A stretch of 64,000 bases of DNA from Rhodoferax lithotrophicus (lineage in GTDB: Bacteria; Pseudomonadota; Gammaproteobacteria; Burkholderiales; Burkholderiaceae_C). The DNA is taken from the NCBI RefSeq assembly GCF_019973615.1, contig NZ_AP024238.1, positions 2,604,001 to 2,668,000 on the forward strand. The letters run 5' to 3'. The notes below the pieces were generated by a model. It worked only from the letters and a program-made list of their open reading frames with translations. It searched no databases and was not told the origin of the DNA. Positions 57,157 through 64,000 of the stretch are shown piece after piece. The position numbers and the translations under genes were made by a program. How positions within the stretch are numbered: the stretch's first letter is position 1; each line of letters starts with the position of its first letter.

Positions 57157-58575
57157 TCAACGTGCTGACGAAGACTTGAGCATTTCGGTGTGCACGATGC
57201 CAGCCTCGACAAACGGTTCACCTTGCGGCACAAAGCCCAGCGCAGCGTAGAAACTTTTCGCACTGGCCTGGGCGTGCAGCCTGACCTCATGATCACCACG
57301 CTGGGCGGCGGCATCGACCAGGGCTTTGAGTGCTAACTGTCCCAGGCCTTTGCCACGATGTTCCCGGATCACCGCCAGGCGGCCAATCTGCCCCACACCG
57401 GGTGCCACTTGCAGCAAGCGGCCGGTGGCCATCGGTTTGCCCTGCGGGTTGAGCACCAGCACGTGAACCGCACGGGCATCAGCCTGGTCTTGCTCAAGCG
57501 CCAGGGGTATTTGCTGCTCTTGCACAAACACCGCCAGGCGCACGGCACGTGCAGCTTCACCCAAACGGGCCCAATCACCCACGCTCACCGTCAAGGACTC
57601 CGTCGTTGCCTGGCCAACCGGGTGTGTTTCAAACGCCTGACGTAATGCACGCGCGGCATCGGCATGGGCACGGCCAGCCTCAGGAATGGCGCGGCCCATT
57701 TTGATGAATTCATGCGTCACCCCACGGTAGATTTCCAAATCGACCGCCACACCTGCCGCACGTAACTTGTCGGCATAGGCCAGGCCTTCGTCCACCAGCG
57801 GATCACATTCGGCCAAGCCAAACCAGGCCGGGGCCACGCCGTCTGCGTCATGCGCCAGCAAGGGGGCAAAACGCCAGTCTTCGCGGTCTTGCCGGTTGGG
57901 AATGTAGAAATCAAAAAAGTAATCAATGTGCGCGGCTTCCAGTACAAAACCATGGGCAAAGGTTTTGTGCGAGGGTGTGTCGGCATGGGCGGTGGTGCCG
58001 GGGTAGAACAGCAATTGCAGCTTCAAATCCACTCCCAGGTCACGCGCCTGCAGGGCACAAGCTGCGGCCAAAGTGCCGCCGGCACTGTCTCCCCCCACCG
58101 CGATGCGGGAGTTCTCCAGCCCTTTTTCATGTCCCAGGGTGGCGACCCAATGCACCGCATCCCAGGCATCTTCAAAAGCCGTCGGAAAACGGTGCTCCGG
58201 GGCCAGCCGGTAGCCGACCGACAACACGGCGCAGTGCGCCAGATGGCTCAAGTGGCGGCACAACACATCATGTGTGGCGATGCTGCCAATGGTAAAACCA
58301 CCGCCATGCAGGTAGACCAGTACCGGCAGGGGTTCGCTTGACGGCGCATACAGCCGCACCGGCAGGTCAAAGCCGTCGCGGGTGGGCACGGTGAAGCTTT
58401 CCACACGTTCCAGCTTGGTGGGCGGCAAGTCCAGCACGCCGGCGTTGACCTCATAGGCGGCGCGGGCCTGGCTGGGTGTCAGGGCATGTAATGGCATTTG
58501 CCCTGCCCGCGCCATGCGCTCCAGAATGCCATGCATGGCGGGGGTCAATAAAGTTCGCGGGTTTCGATGGGGCAT
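57157..58575 (-). CDS. alpha/beta hydrolase (HSL-type) fused to GNAT acetyltransferase
   Basis: 472 residues from ATG 58575; the codon nine bases earlier is TTG. Residues about 60-310 are a hormone-sensitive-lipase-type esterase: oxyanion HGGGF, nucleophile GGDSAGG, aspartate in ECDPLVDEG and histidine in GVTHEFIKMG, all intact. Residues about 330-472 are a complete GNAT with GRLLQVAPGVGQIGRLAV and REHRGKGLGQLALKALVD. Both halves look active. Linked substrates are unknown. It converges on ygfZ with 16 bp between stops. Confidence 0.92.
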   Translation of the reverse strand: MPHRNPRTLLTPAMHGILERMARAGQMPLHALTPSQARAAYEVNAGVLDLPPTKLERVESFTVPTRDGFDLPVRLYAPSSEPLPVLVYLHGGGFTIGSIATHDVLCRHLSHLAHCAVLSVGYRLAPEHRFPTAFEDAWDAVHWVATLGHEKGLENSRIAVGGDSAGGTLAAACALQARDLGVDLKLQLLFYPGTTAHADTPSHKTFAHGFVLEAAHIDYFFDFYIPNRQDREDWRFAPLLAHDADGVAPAWFGLAECDPLVDEGLAYADKLRAAGVAVDLEIYRGVTHEFIKMGRAIPEAGRAHADAARALRQAFETHPVGQATTESLTVSVGDWARLGEAARAVRLAVFVQEQQIPLALEQDQADARAVHVLVLNPQGKPMATGRLLQVAPGVGQIGRLAVIREHRGKGLGQLALKALVDAAAQRGDHEVRLHAQASAKSFYAALGFVPQGEPFVEAGIVHTEMLKSSSAR

Positions 58576-58615
58576 GGAGAGCAATGTCTTGTTAAAGTGC
58601 AGCGGCCAATAATAA

Positions 58616-58775
58616 GGGCTCGCAAAGCAATAATTTGTACCTTTGACTGGTCATCTTTGGGCGCATTGCGTCGTTGCAAATCGCTTGTTTAGCAGAGCTA
58701 AACGGCACGCTTTGCGCCTAGCACTGCCTCCCAAATATGACCGTCAAATTGTCCAACTTATTACTTTACGAGCCC
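58616..58775. repeat. 160-bp inverted repeat (long hairpin)
   Basis: Outer arms 58616-58661 and 58730-58775 (46 bases each) match as reverse complements at about 36 positions without gaps, more with one bulge. The inner region has GTTTAGC (58687-58693)/GCTAAAC (58697-58703) around a 3-base loop and further partial pairing. It fills the gap between the esterase-GNAT and iron alcohol dehydrogenase genes and ends 20 bp before the latter. It is unrelated to the PE family and has no reading frame of note. Confidence 0.8.
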
Positions 58776-58795
58776 TAACGATACCGGAGACACCC

Positions 58796-59932
58796 ATGGC
58801 CCTGATTTACTATGTGACGCAAGTTCAGTTTGAGTTTGGCGCGATTCAGCTGTTGCAAGCCGAGTGCCAGCGCTCGGGCATCAGCCGCCCGCTGATCGTG
58901 ACCGATGCCGGAGTCAAAGCCGCCGGTATTTTGCAAAAAGCACTGGATGCCTTGACCGGCATGACGGTGGCGGTGTTTGACCAAACCCCGTCCAACCCGA
59001 CCGAGGCTGCGGTACGCGCAGCCGCTGCGCTGTACACCCAGCAGCAGTGCGACGGTTTGATTGCGGTGGGTGGTGGTTCCAGCATCGACTGCGCCAAAGG
59101 GGTGGCGATTGCGGCCACCCACACCGGGCCGTTGAGCCATTACGCCACCATTGAGGGCGGCTCCGCACGCATCACCGAGCGGGTTGCGCCGCTGATTGCC
59201 GTCCCCACCACGGCAGGCACCGGCAGCGAGGTGGCGCGCGGGGCGATCCTCATCGTCGATGACCATCGCAAACTGGGGTTCCACAGCTGGCATCTGGTGC
59301 CCAAAACCGCTATTTGTGACCCTGAACTGACACTGGGCCTGCCACCCCTGCTGACCGCCGCCACCGGCATGGATGCCATTGCCCACTGCATGGAAACCTT
59401 CATGGCCCCAGCCTTCAACCCGCCTGCCGATGGCATCGCACTGGACGGCCTGGCGCGTGGCTGGGCGCACATTGAGCGTGCCACCCGCAACGGCGCTGAC
59501 CGCGAAGCACGTTTGAACATGATGAGTGCCTCCATGCAAGGGGCGATGGCGTTCCAGAAAGGGCTGGGCTGCGTGCATTCACTCAGCCACAGCTTGGGTG
59601 GTGTCAATCCCCGGCTGCACCATGGTACGCTCAATGCCCTGTTTTTGCCCGCTGTGATCGCCTTCAATGCGGCGGCCGAATCACTGCAAAAAGAGAAGCG
59701 TCTTGCGCGCATGGCGCATGCCATGGGACTGGATTCTGCCAGTGATATTGGGCAAGCCATCCAAGCCATGAACACCCGTTTGTGTTTACCCACCGGTCTG
59801 GCGGCCATGGGGGTCACTGAAGATCAGTTTGAGGCCATCATCGCCGGGGCCATGGCCGACCATTGCCACAAGACCAATCCGCGTATCGCTACGGCTGATG
59901 ACTATCGACAGATGTTGAGCCAGGCCATGTGA
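58796..59932 (+). CDS. iron-containing alcohol dehydrogenase
   Basis: 378 residues from ATG 58796 (CCGGAGACACCC before it); a longer frame from 58643 runs through the inverted repeat and is rejected. NAD-binding VGGGSSIDCAKGVAI, then the family pattern PTTAGTGSEVARGAI, and the metal ligands in MDAIAHCMET, HSLSHSLGG and HHGTLNA. Group III alcohol dehydrogenases oxidise or reduce short alcohols and aldehydes; the substrate is unknown. Confidence 0.92.
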   Translation: MALIYYVTQVQFEFGAIQLLQAECQRSGISRPLIVTDAGVKAAGILQKALDALTGMTVAVFDQTPSNPTEAAVRAAAALYTQQQCDGLIAVGGGSSIDCAKGVAIAATHTGPLSHYATIEGGSARITERVAPLIAVPTTAGTGSEVARGAILIVDDHRKLGFHSWHLVPKTAICDPELTLGLPPLLTAATGMDAIAHCMETFMAPAFNPPADGIALDGLARGWAHIERATRNGADREARLNMMSASMQGAMAFQKGLGCVHSLSHSLGGVNPRLHHGTLNALFLPAVIAFNAAAESLQKEKRLARMAHAMGLDSASDIGQAIQAMNTRLCLPTGLAAMGVTEDQFEAIIAGAMADHCHKTNPRIATADDYRQMLSQAM

Positions 59933-59962
59933 GCAAGCATCCAGTCACTTGTTTTTCATCAA

Positions 59963-60019
59963 ATTGACCGATAGCGCCCGTAAAATATGCGCAACAAGCT
60001 ATCAATAATATAGTTTTTA
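59963..60019 (-). repeat. palindromic element PE14, intergenic
   Basis: CGATAGCGCCCGTAAAATAT then GCGCAACAAGCTATCAATAA and TATAGTTTTTA, a clear reverse-orientation copy in the 184-bp gap between the alcohol dehydrogenase and the DUF2126 gene. The rest of that gap shows nothing I can name. ATAGCG-to-GCTATC ends pair weakly, and the copy could end the dehydrogenase transcript. Confidence 0.75.
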
Positions 60020-60116
60020 CGGAACCTTGCCAGGTTCGTAAAACCTCTTCTGGCATCAACATTGCTTATTCACCCCAAAGCAATGCCTGGTTCATTTCAA
60101 TCATCGAGACACCCAC

Positions 60117-63100
60117 ATGTCCATACACGCAGCACTGAATCACATCACTCACTACACCTATGACCGGCTGGTTAACCTTGGCCCACAGGTGGTGCGCTTG
60201 CGCCCGGCACCCCATTGCCGCAGCAAGATCATTTCTTACTCACTCAAGGTCGAGCCACCGGTGCACTTCATCAACTGGCAGCAAGACCCGTTTGCCAACT
60301 ACCAGGCACGGCTGGTGTTCCCCGACAAAACCAAAGAATTCAAGGTCACGGTGGACGTGGTCATGGACATGTCGGTCTACAACCCGTTTGACTTCTTTCT
60401 GGAGCCCGAGGCCGAAGAGTTTCCGTTCAGTTATGCCACCGATTTGAAACAAGAGCTGGCTCCGTACCTGATCCCCGAGCCGGTCACACCCCTGGTGCAG
60501 GCTTACCTGGACAAAATCGACCGCACCAAACGCCGCAGCGTGCTGTTTCTGGTGGACTTGAACCAGAGTGTGCACCACGCCATCAGCTACACCATTCGCA
60601 TGGAGCCGGGTGTACAAGCACCTGAAGAAACTCTCACACTGGGTTCAGGCTCGTGCCGTGATTCAGCCTGGCTGATGGTCAATTTGCTGCGCCACTGCGG
60701 CCTGGCGGCACGTTTTGTCTCGGGTTACCTGATTCAGTTGAAACCCGATGTCAAGGCGCTGGATGGCCCCAGCGGCACCGAGGTGGACTTCACCGATCTG
60801 CACGCCTGGTGCGAGGTGTATTTGCCCGGTGCGGGTTGGGTCGGGCTGGATGCCACTTCAGGTTTGCTGGCCGGTGAAGGCCATATTCCGCTGGCTTGTA
60901 CACCACAGCCCTCAGGTGCAGCCCCCATTGAAGGCTGCTCCGACAAATGCGAGGTGGAGTTTGCCCACCACATGCAGGTGACACGCATTTATGAATCACC
61001 CCGCGTGACCAAACCCTATACCGAAGAGCAATGGGCCGATATCATGGCTTTGGGCCTCGCCGTGGACGACGAACTGGTGGCCGGTGATGTACGACTGACC
61101 ATGGGTGGCGAGCCCACTTTTGTGGCCAACAGCGACCGTGATGCACCAGAATGGAACACCGATGCGCTCGGCCCTAGCAAACGTGGGTTTGCCACCGAGT
61201 TGGTGCATAAACTGCGCAACGAATACGGCCAAGGCGGTTTTCTGCATTTTGGTCAAGGCAAGTGGTATCCAGGTGAGCAGTTGCCACGCTGGGCACTGAA
61301 CATTTATTGGCGCGCGGACGGCCAACCGGTGTGGGCCAACCCGGCGCTCTTTACCGATGAACGTTCGCCCACTCACTACACCTCGGCAGACGCACAGCGC
61401 TTCACCAGCCTGTTGGCGAGCAAGTTGGGAGTCACCGGCAAATACATCCAGACCGCTTTTGAAGACAGCTGGTATTACCTGTGGCGTGAACGCCGCCTGC
61501 CAGTGAATGTCGACCCGTTCAACTCCAAACTGGACGATGAAATGGAGCGTGCCCGGTTGCGCCGGGTGTTCGAGCAAAAACTCGATACCCCGGTAGGTTA
61601 TGTGTTGCCGATCAAGGTCACAGGTTACGACGACAGTTATGGCGCTGCCTGGACCACCGGCCCCTGGTTTTTGCGGGACGAACGGATGTACTTGATGCCG
61701 GGTGATTCCCCCATGGGTCTGCGCCTGCCGCTGGATTCGCTGCCCTGGGTCAGTGAGGCTGACTTTCCTTACCTGATCGAGCAAGACCCATCTGTGCTGG
61801 TGGGTACTCTGCCCGTTTACAACACCATAGCAGCCAAATACGCGCCGGGTACAGCGGGTTTGGCGCTGGGCCAGGCGGCTCGTCGGGCTGCAGCAGAAGC
61901 AGCTGCAGCTTCTGGGGCTAGCACATCCTTGGCAACAGACAAGCCATTGGCGGCCAGCAGCTTTTTGGCAGGCACCGGCCCTCAGGCAGAAGCGGTTCGC
62001 AAGATGCAAACCGTGACCGGAACGGCAACTGCTTCCAGCTCAGCCGTGAATGCACAAAGCGACAGCCAGTCTGAACCCGGCGACTTTGCCCGTGTGCCCG
62101 GCCCACAAGAATCTGCCCACTGGATTACCCGCACAGCTCTGTGTGTGGAGGTGCGTGACCCACGCCGCGCCAGCGGCCCTAAAGTTGAAGCCATTGGCGA
62201 AAAATCGGGCGTGTTGTATGTATTTATGCCGCCCCTTGAAAAACTGGAACATTACCTGGATTTGCTGGCTGCCGTAGAAGCTACCGCACAAGAACTGGGC
62301 ATGCAACTGGTGCTGGAAGGTTACCCGCCACCGCGTGACCCACGCCTGAAATTGCTCAGCGTTACCCCCGATCCCGGCGTGATTGAGGTCAACATTCATC
62401 CCTCCACCCACTGGAAGGAGCTGGTCAGCAACACCGAGTTCTTGTACAACGCGGCGTTTGAGTCACGCTTGTCGGCCGAAAAATTCATGACCGATGGTCG
62501 CCACACCGGCACCGGTGGCGGCAATCACTTTGTCATGGGTGGGGCTACGCCTGAAGACAGCCCGTTCTTGCGCAAACCCGAGCTGCTGGCCAGCTTGCTG
62601 CTTTATTGGCACAACCATCCTTCACTGAGCTACCTGTTCAGCGGCATGTTTGTCGGTCCAACCAGCCAGGCACCACGGGTGGATGAGGCACGCAACGACC
62701 AGCTTTACGAGCTTGAAATTGCCATTGAACAGATTTACAAAAACCGCGAGCTGCATGGTCAGAGCATGCCGCCGTGGCTGGTGGATCGCACGCTGCGCAA
62801 CATCCTGATCGATGCCACCGGCAACACGCACCGCAGCGAAATCTCCATCGACAAGATGTATTCGCCCGATTCGGCCACTGGCCGCCTGGGCTTGCTGGAG
62901 CTGCGTGCCTTTGAAATGCCACCCCACCCGCACATGAGCAGCGCGCAGCAGTTGCTGCTACGCGCCCTGATTGCCCGCTTCTGGAAAACACCTTACCGCA
63001 CACCTGCCACCCGCTGGGGCACCGAGTTGCATGACCGCTTTATGCTGCCGGCCTTTATTGAAGCCGATTTCAAAGATGTGATGGAGGAAATGCGCGAAGC

Positions 63101-63701
63101 AGGCTACGCCTTTGATGACAGCTGGTTTGCGCCACACATCGAGTTCCGCTTTCCCTTGATTGGCTCGGTATGCTCATCTGGCATTGAACTCACCCTGCGC
63201 AACGCGCTGGAGCCCTGGCATGTGATGGGTGAAGAAAACACCGCTGGTGGCACGGCACGTTATGTGGATTCGTCCCTCGAACGTATAGAAGTGCGCGTGA
63301 CGGGTATGAACCAAAGCCGCTACGTGGTCACCTGTAACGGGCATGCCCTGCCTCTGCAGCCAACGGGTGTTGTGGGTGAATACGTGGCCGGGGTGCGCTA
63401 CAAAGCCTGGAACCCGCCCAGCAGTTTGCACCCGAGCATTGGTGTCCATGCCCCGCTGACGTTTGACATTGTGGACACCTGGATGAAGCGCTCTTTGGGT
63501 GGCTGTCAATACCACGTGTCACACCCAGGCGGCCTGAGCTACGAAACGCTGCCGGTCAACGCCTTTGAGGCCGAGAGCCGCCGTCTGTCCCGCTTTTTGG
63601 CCATGGGTCACACGCCTGGTTTGATGTATGTACCACCTGCCACCATCAACCTGCCAGGTAGCCGTGAGTTTCCTTTTACGCTGGATTTGCGTCGGGTGTA
63701 A
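60117..63701 (+). CDS. transglutaminase-like/DUF2126 protein
   Basis: 1194 residues. N-terminal part (about 1-80 and 150-290) is a bacterial transglutaminase-like region with catalytic cysteine in GSGSCRDSAWLMV, histidine in DLHAWCEVYLPGAG and aspartate in GLDATSG. The remainder is DUF2126 (DVRLTMGGEPTFVANSDRD, LHFGQGKWYPGEQLPRW, NIHPSTHWKELV). An Ala/Ser/Gln-rich linker of about 90 residues lies near 580-665. The family is usually found with alpha-E and ATP-grasp proteins in peptide-forming clusters; none is in this window. The actual reaction is not known. Confidence 0.9.
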   Translation: MSIHAALNHITHYTYDRLVNLGPQVVRLRPAPHCRSKIISYSLKVEPPVHFINWQQDPFANYQARLVFPDKTKEFKVTVDVVMDMSVYNPFDFFLEPEAEEFPFSYATDLKQELAPYLIPEPVTPLVQAYLDKIDRTKRRSVLFLVDLNQSVHHAISYTIRMEPGVQAPEETLTLGSGSCRDSAWLMVNLLRHCGLAARFVSGYLIQLKPDVKALDGPSGTEVDFTDLHAWCEVYLPGAGWVGLDATSGLLAGEGHIPLACTPQPSGAAPIEGCSDKCEVEFAHHMQVTRIYESPRVTKPYTEEQWADIMALGLAVDDELVAGDVRLTMGGEPTFVANSDRDAPEWNTDALGPSKRGFATELVHKLRNEYGQGGFLHFGQGKWYPGEQLPRWALNIYWRADGQPVWANPALFTDERSPTHYTSADAQRFTSLLASKLGVTGKYIQTAFEDSWYYLWRERRLPVNVDPFNSKLDDEMERARLRRVFEQKLDTPVGYVLPIKVTGYDDSYGAAWTTGPWFLRDERMYLMPGDSPMGLRLPLDSLPWVSEADFPYLIEQDPSVLVGTLPVYNTIAAKYAPGTAGLALGQAARRAAAEAAAASGASTSLATDKPLAASSFLAGTGPQAEAVRKMQTVTGTATASSSAVNAQSDSQSEPGDFARVPGPQESAHWITRTALCVEVRDPRRASGPKVEAIGEKSGVLYVFMPPLEKLEHYLDLLAAVEATAQELGMQLVLEGYPPPRDPRLKLLSVTPDPGVIEVNIHPSTHWKELVSNTEFLYNAAFESRLSAEKFMTDGRHTGTGGGNHFVMGGATPEDSPFLRKPELLASLLLYWHNHPSLSYLFSGMFVGPTSQAPRVDEARNDQLYELEIAIEQIYKNRELHGQSMPPWLVDRTLRNILIDATGNTHRSEISIDKMYSPDSATGRLGLLELRAFEMPPHPHMSSAQQLLLRALIARFWKTPYRTPATRWGTELHDRFMLPAFIEADFKDVMEEMREAGYAFDDSWFAPHIEFRFPLIGSVCSSGIELTLRNALEPWHVMGEENTAGGTARYVDSSLERIEVRVTGMNQSRYVVTCNGHALPLQPTGVVGEYVAGVRYKAWNPPSSLHPSIGVHAPLTFDIVDTWMKRSLGGCQYHVSHPGGLSYETLPVNAFEAESRRLSRFLAMGHTPGLMYVPPATINLPGSREFPFTLDLRRV

Positions 63702-63725
63702 ATCAGGGTTGGCGCCTGGATGGCG

Positions 63726-64000
63726 CTATTCAATATATTCGACGACACCGTGATGGATAACCATGACATCACGCTGTAGCGAATAGCATTGAAATGTAGC
63801 GCTGCCATGGCCATGCGTCCAGAACACCGTTTTCAAGGACTCACCCGGATAAAACGGAGAAGAAAATTTGAGCTTCAATTTTTTCAGTCGAGCTGGATCG
63901 TAGGCACACAGCGTGCGTAGTGCCGCGTGCCCGGCCATGCCAAACGTGCACAGGCCATGCAAAATGGGGCGCTCAAAGCCTGCGTTTTGTGCCACCCGGA
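63726..64000 (-). CDS. MaoC-like enoyl-CoA hydratase, C-terminal part
   Basis: The frame runs off the right edge, so the N-terminus is missing. The visible part has the hotdog signature NAGFERPILHGLCTFGMAGH and ends FSSPFYPGESLKTVFWTHG, as in R-specific (type 2) enoyl-CoA hydratases. The usual upstream D-x-NP-H catalytic motif would lie outside. It converges on the DUF2126 gene with 24 bp between stops. Confidence 0.85.
   Translation of the reverse strand, partial: RVAQNAGFERPILHGLCTFGMAGHAALRTLCAYDPARLKKLKLKFSSPFYPGESLKTVFWTHGHGSATFQCYSLQRDVMVIHHGVVEYIE

Noticed and set aside
58643..58795. Upstream extension of the iron alcohol dehydrogenase
   Set aside because: It would translate the long inverted repeat; the ATG at 58796 has a good ribosome site and fits the family N-terminus.
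61885..61930. Possible fifteenth palindromic element in the DUF2126 linker
   Set aside because: AGCTGCAGCTTCTGGGGCTA resembles both arms, and the peptide SGAST recalls PE6, but an Ala-rich low-complexity linker can produce this by chance; not counted.

Overview
The window looks like a contiguous piece of a betaproteobacterial chromosome of the Comamonadaceae type, probably Rhodoferax-like. This is inferred from the moderate GC content, the gene order rimP-nusA-infB-rbfA-truB-typA, the guaB-guaA-tadA block, the smpB/ratA/rnfH block, tmk-holB-pilZ-tatD, and fused proteins (TadA-hydrolase, esterase-GNAT) that I associate with that family. There is no rRNA, tRNA, CRISPR array, insertion sequence or prophage that I can see. 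Genes are closely packed and no stretch over 300 bases lacks a gene.

Layout. 1-16 kb is rich in signalling genes: the end of a chemoreceptor; a three-gene operon (PhnD-like binding protein, hybrid histidine kinase, receiver-PAS-GGDEF-EAL protein); a minus-strand tex-HDOD-patatin cluster; and an HDOD-GAF-histidine kinase followed by a second receiver-PAS-GGDEF-EAL protein. 16-20 kb carries a small GNAT and CoA/quinone-type oxidoreductases, a thioesterase and an SDR, ending with AcuI. 20-28 kb has a C40 peptidase, an FHA-containing nucleotide cyclase, an LD-carboxypeptidase, a TadA fusion, guaA, guaB, a DUF4124 protein, rnfH, ratA and smpB. 28.7-30.6 kb is a small ECF sigma/anti-sigma locus with a lipoprotein. 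30.6-41.2 kb runs from a HIBCH-like hydrolase and a DMT exporter into the large translation operon rimP-nusA-infB-rbfA-truB-typA. 41.3-46.8 kb is a yejABEF peptide importer. 46.9-52.3 kb has fabI, an Orn/Lys/Arg decarboxylase, an NfeD/stomatin pair and an ankyrin protein. 52.3-57.1 kb is tatD-pilZ-holB-tmk-mltG and divergent ygfZ. The end has an esterase-GNAT fusion, a long inverted repeat, an iron alcohol dehydrogenase, a 1194-residue transglutaminase/DUF2126 protein and the tail of a MaoC hydratase.

The most unusual signal is a dispersed family of about 50-bp imperfect palindromes (core AATAGCTGCTTGCGCTT, second arm like AAGNGCTAGAGGC), here called PE1-PE14. Three copies are intergenic and eleven lie in frame inside ten unrelated protein-coding genes, among them guaA, truB, tmk, tex (two copies) and mltG. 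The coding copies use only three reading frames of the element and give three recurrent peptide types. This resembles the protein-inserting palindromic elements known from Rickettsia; I know of no named description in this family. A second, separate 160-bp inverted repeat sits upstream of the iron alcohol dehydrogenase. All identities were judged by eye; no search was run.
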